NCBI RefSeq assembly: GCF_010389155.1
Contig: NC_057765.1
Coordinates: 5,084,001 to 5,148,000, forward strand
DNA: 64,000 bases
Source of the DNA: Erigeron canadensis
Lineage: Eukaryota > Streptophyta > Magnoliopsida > Asterales > Asteraceae
Direction of reading: 5' to 3'
Positions within the stretch are counted from its first letter, which is position 1, and each line of letters opens with the position of its first letter. Shown piece by piece: positions 35,928-47,901 of the stretch. Made by a program: the position numbers and the translations under genes. The notes under the pieces were generated by a model. The model was not told the origin of the DNA and searched no databases. It worked only from the letters and a program-made list of their open reading frames with translations.

Positions 35928-37433
35928 TCACGCCTCATTCCTTCTCAAGATCTCGTCGAGGTATCCTTTGCTCACGAGAATGTTTACTTCTTTCCTTAAA
36001 GAAAGACAATCTTTAGTTATGTGGCTTAAATCCTTGTGAAAAGCGAACCAATCTAGTCTTCCGCTCCGTTTAGGATTTTTATTTTTTGCCTTTGGCCATC
36101 TCACTTTGTTCCCAAGTTCATACATTGCAAAAATTAGACCTGAAATGTCAACAGAAAAATGATAGTCATTTATGTTAGGATATTCCTCATTGTCCTTATC
36201 TTTATCCACGTCATCGGCTTTGTGATTGTCAGATCTTGAATAGGGTTTAGCCCTAAATGATTTGGAAGACGAGGTTTTTAGTTTTCGGTTGGGATGATCA
36301 TAAGTAGATCGCGACTTTATCCTCATCCTATCCTCCTCATCCGCATACCTTGAACCTCAGATCCTTGCCTCCATCAAGCTCCTACATGGATTTTCTAAAA
36401 GATCATCATAGAGTGGAGAATCACTACGCAAACTCATATGGAAAGCGTGTACCGCCGAAGTGATCTCAAGATCTATGATAGGAAAAGACTTTTGGAGAAA
36501 CTTGTTAAGATAACTTCCAAGAGATTCATTAGAACCTTGGGTGATCTTATAAAGATTTTTAATTAAATTTCTATAAGAATGATTATAAAATAAACTAATC
36601 ATATGAGAAAATGAAGTAAATGAGTAGGGAGGAAAACTTAGCAGCCATTTCAAAGCTGAACCCATAAGAGTATATTCGAAACCTTTGCACAAGTATCCTT
36701 CCTTCAAATGTGTAGGAATAGGAAATCTTTTTATCTTCTCCCTAAATTGGGCAACATGCTCTTTGGGACCTTTAGTACCATCATACAGCTTCAAGTTGAG
36801 AAGTTGGATACATTTGGGGATCTCCATATCACATATCGGAGGAGCAAATCTGGAGATATAGCTTCTTGGTGGAACTTCTTTAGAACTGATTCTATGATCC
36901 TGCATATTGTTAGTGTCTAGAAAGTAATAAGGGTTCAAAATTTTATGACCTGGGTTCTGGTATGAAGATTCCAGAGTTATGTCAATATCTTGAGCTTTAA
37001 GATCTTGAGCTCTAAGATCCTGAGCTTTAAGATCTGCAACTTTAAGATCCGCAACTTTAAAATCCGGAGCTTTAAGATCTGCAACTTTAAGATCCGCAGC
37101 TTTAAAATCCAGAGCTTTAAGATCCAGAGCTTTAAGATCCTGAGGGACGTCAAGATCCCGAATTGTTAAGATCTTCAAAGCTCCAAATGGCTTTCTGGTC
37201 CTTGATCTTTGCATTTCTATCATCATTTGTACCTGCTCTTTAAGTTGAAAAATCATAGAAACAAGATATTGGTTAGAATAAATAATGGGATCCAACATAG
37301 TTGTCCCGGATGTCAATATCTTGGCCGAATGACCATCTTCCTTCTCAGATGATTGGATATGAAGAGGAGAGCCATCTGTTCCTGAAATTGAAGATGATAA
37401 AAAGGAAGAAGAAGATCTAGATTGAAATGACAT
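35928..37433 (-). pseudogene. Ty3/gypsy (Tat-type) gag, one in-frame stop, no pol
   Basis: Read leftward from ATG 37433 (MSFQSRSSSSF). The N-terminal part has eleven five-residue repeats of the DLKA/DFKA type at 37142-36984. The Retrotrans_gag domain follows ('LKLYDGTKGPKEHVAQFREK', 'LKEGYLCKGFEYTLMGSALK', 'PYSFTSFSHMISLFYNHSY', 'NESLGSYLNKF'). A TGA at 36359-36357 interrupts the frame. The same frame continues through 'RRSGRLDWFAFHKDLSHITK' -like nucleocapsid sequence (FHKDxxHxTKDCxxLRKEV) to a TGA at 35930-35928. Protease, RT and integrase are absent to the left, so the element is truncated. Upstream ATG 37535 lies at the primer site and is not the likely start. Confidence 0.82.
36984..37142 (-). 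repeat. 15-bp tandem repeat inside gag
   Basis: About eleven units of a 15-bp repeat, read on plus as 'gagctttaagatcct'. They encode pentapeptides with the consensus (A/Q/L/P)-D-(L/F)-K-(A/V). The units are in frame and most substitutions keep Asp and Lys. Confidence 0.9.
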
Positions 37434-37500
37434 TTTCGCAATAAGTTTTGTAAGATAATGTAATCGCAAGTTTAAAGAAAAAATTTGAGAAAAGCACCAC

Positions 37501-37523
37501 TTGCCCCACGGTGGGCGCCAAAT
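37501..37523 (-). other. Primer-binding site of the minus-strand gypsy element
   Basis: On minus, the LTR end 'CCAAAACA' is followed by 'ATTTGGCGCCCACCGTGGGG', the usual Tat/Retand-type primer site. Confidence 0.85.
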
Positions 37524-38682
37524 TGTTTTGGTCAAAAATTACCCAAGATAATCACCGTTGAAAACTTAGATCAATTATGTAACCAAACTTTCGTTCGTGA
37601 GGTTGTGTGCTTAAAGATCTTGAAGGGTCAGTATACTAAAATGTCAAAATAATTGCGGAAATGTAACGTATTTGCTAGATATTGAATAATCACGTAAAAT
37701 AATGCTTAAAAGAATGTTTTTATCAAGATAAGACTGTGAAAGTAAAGATCTACTTGTAAAATCTAATAAATGAACATTTAAATTGCCAAGATCTTGAATA
37801 AATAACGTTAAAACGTAATAATACTTAAGAATTTGTTAAGAAACAGTAAAAAAGCATAAAATATGAGTAATTAATGTACTTGAACTTAAATAAAAAGATT
37901 ACTTTGTAAAAGTTGATCTACAGTAAGCAAAACGTAAAGATATGAGCAAAAATTGTAAGAAAAACGTTATATAAAATAGAAATAAAGTAAAATGCATATA
38001 GGAATAAGAACACCGTGATTTGTTGACGAGGAAAAGCCCTTAATCCTTTGAGGATTGCTGGCATAAAAACCCCGGGAGGAAGCAATCGTCCATGCCTTGT
38101 TCTTTTATTAATGATGTGTAAATCGATTACAATGATAGAGCGACTTGATCGATCTTTCTAAGTGAATAATACGTAAAGTAAAGTGTGTTGTGTGTTTACA
38201 AGTGTTTATGAGCAGAAGTGATAATGAGAAAAATTGATTGCCTATGATCGATTAGCCCCTTCGTTTATATAGAGCTAGGAGCTAACTAACTATCCGAAAA
38301 ATCTGGGATCTTGGAGCTGACTATCCTGAAAATCTAGGATCTTGGAGCTGGAAATCTGGGATCTTGACCAGATTTTCCTCTTTGACTTGATTACTTAGTA
38401 AATGAATGTTGTGGAGCCATTTCTACACGTTTTCAACCATAAATTTCGACTTTGGGGGCAAGTCTTCCATTTTAATCGTTCCTGTACAGCCAAGTCAAAG
38501 TAAAATAATGGTCAGATATCTTAGAGCCTCAAGATCTTGAACCACTAAGATCTTGGATGCTGAAGATCTTGGAACTTCAAGATCTTGGAACTCGAAGATC
38601 TCGGAGGTGAAAATCTCAGGCATAATACCTACCACTTCAAACCCTAAACTAAAGTGCGGGGCCGAAGGCCCCCGTGATCACA
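37524..38682 (-). repeat. Ty3/gypsy LTR (about 1159 bp)
   Basis: On the minus strand it starts TGTGATCACGGGGGCC (38682) and ends ACCAAAACA (37524). The left side abuts the primer site. The right side abuts a pyrimidine run (38683 on) that reads as a polypurine tract 'CCGAGGGGGGAG' on minus. The LTR is rich in the palindromic word AAGATCTTG and variants (37615, 37790, 38285-38390, 38515-38600), which also underlies the gag repeat. Confidence 0.75.
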
Positions 38683-38755
38683 CTCCCCCCTCGGATTAGA
38701 TTTTTGCCCCCAAGGGTTTAGATTTTAGGGTTTTAGAGTGCAACAATGTATGTAT

Positions 38756-40845
38756 AAAATCAAAAATGATTTTGCATTGATTTTTAACATTATACATGTG
38801 AAATCAAATTTGATTAGCAATTAAGTAGTCATAGTTTACAAAATCAAATTTGATTTTATTTATACATTTAGAAAAACAAATGAAGTCCATATCAAGAAGT
38901 ATTTAGAAAATCACATTTGATTTTATGCATACATTTAGAAAAAGAAATAGAATCCATATCAAGAAACATATGCAAAATCAAATTTGATTTTATGCATTTA
39001 GTGTCAAAAAGCTATACAAAATCATATTTGATTTTATGCATACATTTAGAAAAACAAAGAGTTCATATCATGAAAGCTAAACAAAATCAAATTTGATTTT
39101 ATACGGACAGTGTTAACAAGTTATACAAAATCAAATTTGATTTATACATACATTTAAAAATACAAACAGAGTTCCTATCAAGAAACCATTACAAAATTAA
39201 ATATGGAACATAACTAAACACAATTTATCATAATTCACAACCAATTTTGATTTGTTAAACAAGAACAAATGTGTAGACAAATGATCAACTAATGAAAACT
39301 ATCATCCAAGTATAAAATCTATATACAGCTAAAAATTATTTATTTCTAAACATGTATAATAAAGAAAAAAATGTTTGTCTAACTGTTTGTAGCTCCTTCA
39401 GTATCCATGTTTTCATCTACTTTTTGTTACTTATTTTCACATGTCATGTTGTTGTGACTCGTACCTCCACACTTCTGCAATTTCTCCGACAGTTTTCAAG
39501 TTTTTCATACTTTTTTACAAACACTGGTTGTCGTTTATAATCAACTATAGACACAAAAAACTGCGATCCATCTTGTGTTTGAAATGTTTGTGTAACATTT
39601 GTTTTAAGTGTTTTTTTCAGCACAGGAACTATATGAAAATATACATGTCAAAAACAATAATCATATATGATTTTACTTATCAAATTGAGTCAAGGCAAAT
39701 GGTTTCCATACAAAGAAACCTATTCAAAATCAAAATTGATTTTAAGCATACCGTGTGAAAAACTTATTCAAAATCATATATGATTTTACGCATACAATGT
39801 GAAAAACCTATACATAATGAACTATTCAAAATCAAAATTTATTTTACACATACATTGTGAAAAACGTATACAAAATCAACTATATTCAAAATCAAAAATG
39901 ATTTTACGCATACATTGGGGAAAACCTAGCACATTGAGACAAAACCAAATGAGTTCCACACAAAGAAACCCATTTAAAATCAAAAATGATTTTAAGCATA
40001 AAGTGTGAAATACCCATACGAAGTCATATTTGATTTTATTCATACATCTAGACAAAACAAATGAGTTCGGTATCATTAAACTTATTCAAAATCATATATG
40101 ATTTTAGGCGTACATTGTCAAGAAAATATATATGATTTTGTATAATACATTGAGACAAAGCAAATGGCTTCCATACAAAGAAACCTATTCAAAATCAAAA
40201 ATGATTTTACACATACAGTGTGAAAAACCTATACATAATGAACTATTCAAAATCAAAATTGATTTTACGCATACATTGTGAAAAACATATACAAAATCAA
40301 CTATATTCAAAATCGAAATGTTTCCCTTCTTCTGATCTTTTCAACACTCGATCCATATATATAGAAAAACAATATATTGCAATGTAAAATCAAATTTGAT
40401 TGTACACAGATAAACTTACAAAAACACAGATTTTAAGTATAAAGCTGCACATAATCAAATTTGATATTAAGCATAAAATTACACAACATAGATACATAAA
40501 GCTTACATAATCACATTTGATTCTAAACATAAAGTATTGCACATACATGTAGTTAAAATCTTCGGTGCTCAACACAATCAAATTTAATTTTAAGCATAAA
40601 ACAATACAAACACAGATACCTTACATAATCAAATTAGATTGAAATTGTACAAAATCAAATTTGATTTTGTTCATACATTTACACAAACAATTGGAATTTA
40701 TATCATCAAATCTATACACAAGCAAATTTTGATTATATACTTGAATGTGCTTGATTTCATATCAAATGTGATTTTCTTGACCAATCAAATATGATTAACT
40801 ATATAGTTAGTAAATATATATATATAATCATATATGATTCGATAC
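38756..40845. repeat. Array of about 28 copies of an 18-bp palindrome
   Basis: The unit core is AAAATCAAATTTGATTTT with central variants (AAAATCATATATGATTTT, AAAATCAAAAATGATTTT, and versions with ACATTT). Copies occur at about 38756, 38798, 38840, 38907, 38970, 39017, 39083, 39126, then after a gap 39655, 39725, 39767, 39825, 39886, 39974, 40018, 40086, 40190, 40246, 40385, 40450, 40506, 40572, 40624, 40650, 40760, 40782 and 40823. Spacing is mostly 40-70 bp, with spacers such as 'acatacatttagaaaaacaa' and 'gcatacagtgtgaaaaacct'. The outer arms stay complementary while the centre varies. It lies to the right of the LTR polypurine tract, so it may be the 3' internal region of a Tat-type element. 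I see no coding role. Confidence 0.85.
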
Positions 40846-43028
40846 ATACATTTTGGTTTAGACATTTCATCAAACACCTTGTGAGCAAAACTCATTTAAA
40901 AACTTCTAAACAACGATAACCAAATTTACAACTTCTCATCATATAAACAACAAAAATCACGACAAAGAACAAAAAATCTTGCCATAAAAATGAATTGTTT
41001 ATCCATTTTTACTAAAAAAAACGAATGGAACTAATCTAGCTACAATAAATGAATAAAACACCAAATTGCAACAAATTTGATTGGAAGGAGGATAATGGAG
41101 ATGGTGTTTACTGAAGGTTGACGACAGAAGCGGTTGTCATCAAAGAATTTTGACAGAGAGTTTGGGAAGGATTGATTTGGTGGTGGTGGTTACTGGATTG
41201 ATTTGGTAGTGGTGGTTTCTGACTAGGTTTTTAGAGAGCGGTAGAGAAAGAGAGATACGAGATATGAGATATCAGATCTAATGTTCATGGTCTAATTGAC
41301 CAAAACACCCCTCATTTAGTTAATTTTATATCTGATCTCCACCTTTTATTTAAGTTGATCCAAGGGCTGAGATTTAGCCCTTAGCTTTAACCAAATTTTT
41401 AAGATTCCCCTGATCACAACTCTATCATATTGAGTCCCAAAAGTCTTAAAACATACATGGGTCATACTGTGTCGTAATAAGGTAATATGCATCACAAAAT
41501 GCGATATCGGCAATCTCCCAAAAAGTGCTGCCCAAGTCATAGACTCATAGTTGGTGATATTATAGTTGTCAAAATCGTACGAGTTGAGTCAAAGCAAAGT
41601 GAAAACCAGAGTATTTGGTGGAAGACTCGACTTTGTTCCAAACTCATCTCAGTCCACAAGTCACGTTTCGAGTCGATACGTGTGATCTTCCAAGTCATCA
41701 GTAAAAAAATTATTATTTTATGTTATAGACATAATTTTTTTATATGCTTTAAATTTGATTTTTTTTTAATAGTGTTTTTTTATATTTTTGTAAACTTATT
41801 ATATAAACATAATGCTATTTTTGTACTATAAAAATTTTTATAATCTACCGTCATGTATATGGTGGTTTAGCATTAGAAAAAAAACTATTATTGAAATGTA
41901 TAAAATGGAAAGTAAAAAGGAGGCAACTAAGAAAAAAAAAAAAATATAGGAAACATTTTGGGAGGGACTTGAGTTCTGCGGCCACACCCACCCTTATGGC
42001 ATAGATTGCCAATTGGTGGTGCACAATTTTATCTAATAAAAATGTCAAAACTTGTAATCTTGTGAGACGGTTATATACTCCAATTGGCAAGATCTTTGAC
42101 AAATCACATTAAAAAAGGTCAAGTCTTGCGCTTAAATCACATAAAGCGCCGGGCATTAAAATCAAAGGTGAGTTACGATTAATTAAAGTACATTCAATAA
42201 GAACAACAACTATTTAATTGAAAATAAGAAGAATTGTTGCAACGTCATGTCAAGAAATGATCATTTACCAACCAAATTGTCATTGGTCTACGTGTCTATG
42301 TACAAAAACTAGTAGTCTAAGATATTGATACAACTGCAAAAAATAACAATAAATCAATAAACTAATTAATGTAATACTCCATTTAACTTATTTAATTATT
42401 AACTGGTAACCCTAAAAATTTAAGCTTCAATCCTTTATTCCTTCACTCGAGTCGGTATGAAAGAACAACTTAGGTTTCGTGTTTATAATCATTGGAAATG
42501 GTCTTGTAATTAGACTTATAAGGCGACTAATTATAACAAAAAATACACGTTTTCTAAAAAATAAAAATAAAAATCATAAGACCAGATGATATATTTCCTT
42601 ATAACAACCATCACAATTATGACAAGATTACTACCAATCACAATTTAACATGTGGCCAAACAAAAAAGAAAACAAAAAAAGTTAAAAATTGCTGATTTAA
42701 AGAGTGTAGCTTGCCGATTTAAGCCAAAATGCCAAAAGTTGCTAATCATAAAAAAAAAAAAATAGTGAGTCGTTGTACTTGATTTTGTAAAAAAAAAGAG
42801 AAGCCAAAATCGACCAATTATAATAGATTAAACTTGCAATACAAAGTGTCAATGGATACCAATGAAAGAAGCCGATGAAAACCATTGACTGCATTCTTGC
42901 TCTAAAGATCCAAAATCAAAGCTCTTTTGATTTCAGTTGTGCATATGTTAAAGTTGATTTTGACTACTTTTAACTGACAATTACTAATAAACACACTTTT
43001 TCATTGATTCATTCCTATTGCACTACCT
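40846..43028. other. Intergenic, including possible 3' internal retroelement DNA
   Basis: 41090-41290 reads on minus like a transcript leader ('ctctctttctctaccgctct' then 'ccaccaccaccaaatcaatc'), with no coding frame. 41340-41600 includes a piece similar to 31640-31800. The rest is AT-rich with no gene seen. Confidence 0.45.
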
Positions 43029-43285
43029 TATCTATAGTCCATTATATAGCATATTGGATTAAGAAATTAAACATTTTTTTTATTATTTTTAAAATACCCT
43101 TAATTATTGTTTAACGCTTTTCACATTTTTCTTTTTTCCTAATACACATTCTAATGCATGATGTATCATACATCATAGTCACATTACATCAGTAACTTCT
43201 ACTATTCACCGACCCTGCCGCTCACCACCACCACTCGTTCCCGCCGCCGCCATAACATCATCATCACCGTCGTAACGCACGGGTA
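43029..43285 (+). mobile_element. Possible degenerate Helitron
   Basis: Opens A-TCTATAGTCCATTATATAGC and closes with the GC-rich 'cgtcgtaacgcacgggtacc' typical of the 3' end of this Helitron family, but CTAG is lost. A (TA)n run of about 30 bp follows (43297-43326). Confidence 0.4.
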
Positions 43286-43291
43286 CCTTTA

Positions 43292-43330
<39 letters not shown>

Positions 43331-43363
43331 AATTCCATCTTTCCAATTATGTAGAGTAACCTA

Positions 43364-43666
43364 CAGTGGCGGCTTAAGGTTTTTGAAGGCCTCAAACGAG
43401 ATCAATTTTGGAGGCCTAGTTTATTACCATATAAACTAAAGTAAAAAAAAGTAGTTCGTCTTTTGTTATTGAACTACAAGTAATAAAAAAAATATGCAGA
43501 TATTGATAAAAAAAAATATAAAAAAAGCATTACTGCAATACAAATTATATAATGATACTCAATCCAAAATTCAAATACTAAGTCTAATATACAAGATTCT
43601 GAAACCTTAGAAATTTGGAGGCCTAAAACGATCGTCTAGTATTATAGTACTTTTAAGTCACCTTTG
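43364..43666. mobile_element. hAT MITE (303 bp)
   Basis: Ends CAGTGGCGGCTT and, inverted, CAAAGGTGACTT. It is flanked by perfect octamers GTAACCTA (43356-43363 and 43667-43674). The interior repeats 'ggaggcct' near both ends. No transposase frame. CAGTGGCGG is a common plant hAT terminus. Confidence 0.85.
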
Positions 43667-43977
43667 GTAACCTATTAGTAATTTAGTATTAGTAATTTAG
43701 TATTGTACTCCTAAGTTTATAAGATTTATATATATCAAATATAAAATTCGGTTAGACATTAATTTCATTTACAAATACAACATGGTAACCATGTTCAATA
43801 ACAGTCCACTCCACCGCTTCTTAGCTGTTTTCTTTATTTATATTCCAAACAATTTCTTTATTTTAACACATTTATTTTATGTTATTTTATTTTAATTTAC
43901 ACTTTCCACCCCTGTAATTTCCTTGAAAATGCATATCTGTCAATTAGCTGGCTTTTTCACGCGGATTCCTTGCAGAA

Positions 43978-43987
43978 TTATATAACC
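43978..43987 (+). promoter_or_regulatory. TATA box of UDP-glucuronate epimerase gene
   Basis: 'TTATATAACC' lies about 190 bp before the ATG at 44178. A transcription start would fall near 44010. Confidence 0.5.
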
Positions 43988-44177
43988 CCTTTTTACTCTT
44001 TCTTTCAACTCAGCAGGTATCCTTCTTTACCTGTATTTTGTTAAACATCAAATCCATTCCAAAATATATCACTCTCAACTTAACACCAAATTTTATCCAA
44101 TTTTACCACTAGTATACATTCATATAATATTCTGACGGGATTGAGTATTGTTGTCGTTATCGTGCAAATTCGATACA

Positions 44178-45461
44178 ATGGCCCCACATTTGGAAGAAGA
44201 ATTATTCCCTTCAACACCCGGAAAGCTCAAGACCGACCGAAGAACATTCAGCCGATGTTTCGCTTCGACAAGTACTATGTTTTTTTGTGTGTTGTTTGTG
44301 ATTGCTATAACAGCATCATATATCAGCTTCCAAAGCTTCATTAATTCTCATAGTCGAATGATTATGGGTGGTCGACATTGGGAGAAACAAATAAAATCAT
44401 CTGCAGAAACCCGTCGTCATAACGGGTTTTCTGTACTTGTAACTGGCGCCGCGGGCTTCGTAGGAAGCCACGTGTCGCTCGCGTTAAAAAAACGCGGGGA
44501 TGGGGTTGTGGGGATTGATAATTTTAATGATTATTATGACCCGTCTTTGAAAAAGTCACGTAAGGACATGCTTACAGCTCATAAAATATTTATAGTTAAT
44601 GGTGACATTAATGATGAGGTGTTGTTGGCAAAAATGTTTAATATTGTTCATTTTACACACGTAATGCACTTGGCGGCACAGGCCGGAGTGCGTTACGCGA
44701 TGGAAAACCCGGGTTCTTATGTTCATAGTAACATTGCGGGTCTGGTTACATTGCTTGAGCAATGTAAAAAATCAGACCCACAACCCGCGGTTGTTTGGGC
44801 TAGTTCAAGTTCGGTTTACGGGTTAAACGAGAAGGTTCCGTTTTCAGAATCCGATGTAACGGACCAGCCCGCTTCGCTTTACGCGGCTACCAAGAAAGCC
44901 GGGGAGGAAATTACACACACGTATAATCATATATACGGGTTATCTATAACCGGTTTGAGATTTTTTACGGTTTATGGTCCGTGGGGCCGACCCGATATGG
45001 CTTATTTTTCGTTTACGAAAAATATATTACAAGGTAAACCGATCACGGTGTACCGTGGGAAGGATCACGTTGACTTGGCCCGAGATTTTACTTATATTGA
45101 TGATATTGTGAAAGGGTGTGTGGCTTCATTGGATACTGCCGGTAAGAGTACCGGGTCGGGTGGGAAGAAAAAAGGACCCGCCATGTACCGGATTTTTAAT
45201 TTGGGTAATACCTCGCCCGTTACCGTACCCGCATTGGTGAGTATATTGGAAAAGAATTTGAAGATGAAAGCAAAGAAAAATGTGGTTGAAATGCCTGGAA
45301 ATGGAGACGTTCCATTTACACATGCGAATATCAGTTTGGCCCGAAGGGAACTCGGGTATAACCCGACTACCGATTTGCCTACCGGGTTGAAAAAGTTTGT
45401 TAAATGGTATCTTTCATATTATGGTTATGATCATGGCAAGGGCAGTCCTGTAAATTTGTAG
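44178..45461 (+). CDS. GAE: UDP-glucuronate 4-epimerase (GAE family)
   Basis: Single exon of 427 residues, close to Arabidopsis GAE1 (about 430). ATG 44178 (MAPHLEEELFPSTPGKLK) is chosen over 44148 because family members begin near 'ELFPSTPGK'. One transmembrane segment (residues about 32-51, TMFFCVLFVIAITASYISF) makes it a type II Golgi protein. The NAD-binding motif TGAAGFVG is at about 89-96. The catalytic Ser region is WASSSSVYG and the Tyr-Lys pair is YAATK (about 235-239). RFFTVYGPWGRPDMA and MPGNGDVPFTHANI are family blocks. It interconverts UDP-glucuronate and UDP-galacturonate, the donor for pectin backbone synthesis. The absence of introns is normal for this family. GC content is clearly higher than in the flanks. 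Confidence 0.96.
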   Translation: MAPHLEEELFPSTPGKLKTDRRTFSRCFASTSTMFFCVLFVIAITASYISFQSFINSHSRMIMGGRHWEKQIKSSAETRRHNGFSVLVTGAAGFVGSHVSLALKKRGDGVVGIDNFNDYYDPSLKKSRKDMLTAHKIFIVNGDINDEVLLAKMFNIVHFTHVMHLAAQAGVRYAMENPGSYVHSNIAGLVTLLEQCKKSDPQPAVVWASSSSVYGLNEKVPFSESDVTDQPASLYAATKKAGEEITHTYNHIYGLSITGLRFFTVYGPWGRPDMAYFSFTKNILQGKPITVYRGKDHVDLARDFTYIDDIVKGCVASLDTAGKSTGSGGKKKGPAMYRIFNLGNTSPVTVPALVSILEKNLKMKAKKNVVEMPGNGDVPFTHANISLARRELGYNPTTDLPTGLKKFVKWYLSYYGYDHGKGSPVNL

Positions 45462-46124
45462 TCTTTGTTTTATTTTTGTCATATTAGTTAGGATTCTCTT
45501 CTTATTTAACTTTATTATTATGATATTATATTCCTTTAAAAAGAAAGAAATATGCCAAACGCATGATTCTTTGCTTGGAATGAGGAGAGTTGAAAACTTT
45601 TTCCTTTTGTTGATTATTAACATCATCAATATATATATAATTTAACATGTGTAATTTGTATAAAGATCAATTTAACATGTGTAAATTGTGCAAGGATTAC
45701 CGTTTTACGGTTAATGATAAACACTTTAGTTAGTGGTGTTTTACATTCACTTTTGGTCCAAGCTAATGGCAACAAATTAGGATAGAATCAAGGTAAAAAT
45801 CCCTACCTTTGGATACAAATGGTGAAGAATTTGATTCTTGTGGAAAACTTTTCTTGAAATAGCCTCTCTATTGTGTCGAAACACAGTCAAAAAAACATGG
45901 ATTCAAATAAGTGCAGTTAAGATTGTCACGACTAATAAACAAGTACTTTTAAACGAACTTTAGTTTTCTATACAATGATTTTCATTTATGTATATGAAAG
46001 GTTTAAAACTAAAAAAAAATTCTAATAACCTACTTTCAAATGCTGTATATGTATCTTGGTAGAATTAAAGAAAATTTAGAAACCTCTAACAAATATAAAC
46101 TAATAATTAATCTATTGGTTAGCT
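45462..46124. other. 3' flank of the epimerase gene
   Basis: 3' UTR and AT-rich intergenic DNA. A short duplicated phrase 'tttaacatgtgtaa' occurs at 45641 and 45670. No gene seen. Confidence 0.5.
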
Positions 46125-46261
46125 AATGAGATTGATGGTCCAGTGATAAAAATTTTAATTTTTATAAGATTCATCTAGGTTTGAGTCTCACCTCCCACAT
46201 TTATAAAGATGAATTGAGAAGAGGTTTTTCGAGAAGGTCGGGTTCTATCCCAAACATTCGT
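46125..46261 (+). mobile_element. tRNA-derived SINE-like element
   Basis: 'GATGGTCCAGTGATAAA' fits an A box and 'TAGGTTTGAGTCTCACC', about 45 bases on, fits a B box. It ends at or near the hAT target duplication at 46262. Borders are approximate. Confidence 0.55.
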
Positions 46262-46269
46262 GTAATGTA

Positions 46270-47901
46270 TAGTGGCGGAATCAGGATTTTAAGTCAGGGT
46301 GTGTCAAATAATTTATTAGACATAAACAAGTGTCAACAGGGTCGGTCCCAAAAACCCAGATGTCTTAGGTGAGATGGTCAAAAATACGTTTCTATCAAAA
46401 AAATTAAACTAACAATACTATATTTATAAAGATTTAGAACCCGCTCAAAATAAAAAGTTAAAAACACTATAATAACTCATTAACTTTAATTGTAATAATA
46501 TCGACATATTTCAGAGATTAACAACTAACAAGCTTAATAAAGTAAACTTTGATAGCTCAATCTAATTTTATTTTAATTTGTAGATATTTATATGAAAAGT
46601 TAATTCACCTGTAACTAATTATTAAATGCTTAAAAACTAATAAATTAATTTGCATTAACAAAATAGATTTTTGATTACGAAAAAGAAAAAAAAAACAAAA
46701 TCTAAGGATTATTTTTTAAATGTATTTTTAGAAATATTATTATGTGTTAAAAGCACATAACTTTTAAAAAAGCTTTTATTTCATTTATGATGTCATATTT
46801 AAAAAAAAAAAGAGTTTTCTCTCATTTTTGTATAGCATTAGACTTTCAACCGCACATAATGCTTATTTAAATTCTTAATCTTTTATTTGAAACAAAGAAA
46901 TTTTTAAATTCTTTTATATAATATTATGAAATGCTTTTTTATTAATGTAATAGGTATTTTTATTTTATGTATCATTGTGTAGTGAATTCACTATTTTCAT
47001 ATCAACCTATAATTTATCAATAACAAAAATTACATATATTCTTTTACATTTGTTTTTTACAAATTTAATTAAAAGGCCCGGGTTAGATTTTTTAAATATT
47101 GTATTATCACACATTCTTTTAATTTAATTATGACATCATCATATTTTTTTATTTAAAACTCAAAATATTCTTTTTTTAATATGTATCATTAATATAGATT
47201 TTTATTAAATGTAACATTATTATGTAATATTTTAATCACCTTATTTTTTTTGTTATAATAGGCCGAAAACTATGGTGTTTTTTTTTTCAAGATAACGTTT
47301 TTTGTTTTTGTTTTTGCCAACCGAATGTGTTTTAACGTGTGTCCACAACTACACAACTACTGTTTCTGTTTTGTTTTGTTTTTTACATAATAATTTATCA
47401 CAACTTTTCAACTTATTTAACGTTGTTATTGTACATTTTAATATAACAACATATTTTAAAGCTACCCGGATATTATTCGATTTATTTGCAAAACGTTTAT
47501 TAGTTAACTCGGGTCGAAACCGGGCTGATTAGCTAATTATAGTGTATAACACAATTTATTAATCAAATAAAGTATGGTTATAAAACTGCTTTTCATAAAA
47601 CTTATCAAGTTTTCATTTAGGAGACAATTGTTAATCGATTACTATTATTATTGCTTAAGATAGTTATTTGTTATTTGGATCAAAATTTTCATATCCGTGT
47701 TCAATTATTCATTGCACATGCCTAACGATAATATATTTTTTTTTGTTTTTACCTGTTATTCTTGTAAGGGTTCTATTATTCAGGATGGGTCATAGTCATT
47801 CTTGATAGGTAGTATAAATATATTAACAAAGTAGAACATTATAATAAAGATTCTCAGGGTGGGCCTTGGCCCATCCAGGCTTCAATGTGGCTCCGTTCCT
47901 A
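46270..47901. mobile_element. hAT non-autonomous element (about 1.6 kb)
   Basis: Ends TAGTGGCGGAATCAGGA and, inverted, TAGGAACGGAGCCACAT. It is flanked by identical octamers GTAATGTA (46262-46269 and 47902-47909). The subterminal 'gtcagggtgtgtcaaa' and 'cagggtgggccttggcc' are typical of plant hAT ends. The AT-rich interior has no transposase frame. Confidence 0.85.

Noticed and set aside
35807..36016. Plus-strand frame overlapping the gypsy gag end
   Set aside because: It is antisense to gag, whose protein is recognisable on the minus strand.
39352..40581. Open frames within the palindrome array
   Set aside because: They follow the repeat units and contain no protein-like composition.
38756..40845. 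CRISPR-like array (repeats with spacers)
   Set aside because: The repeats are AT palindromes of variable sequence with similar, not unique, spacers, in a plant genome with no cas genes; it is retroelement-type or satellite DNA.
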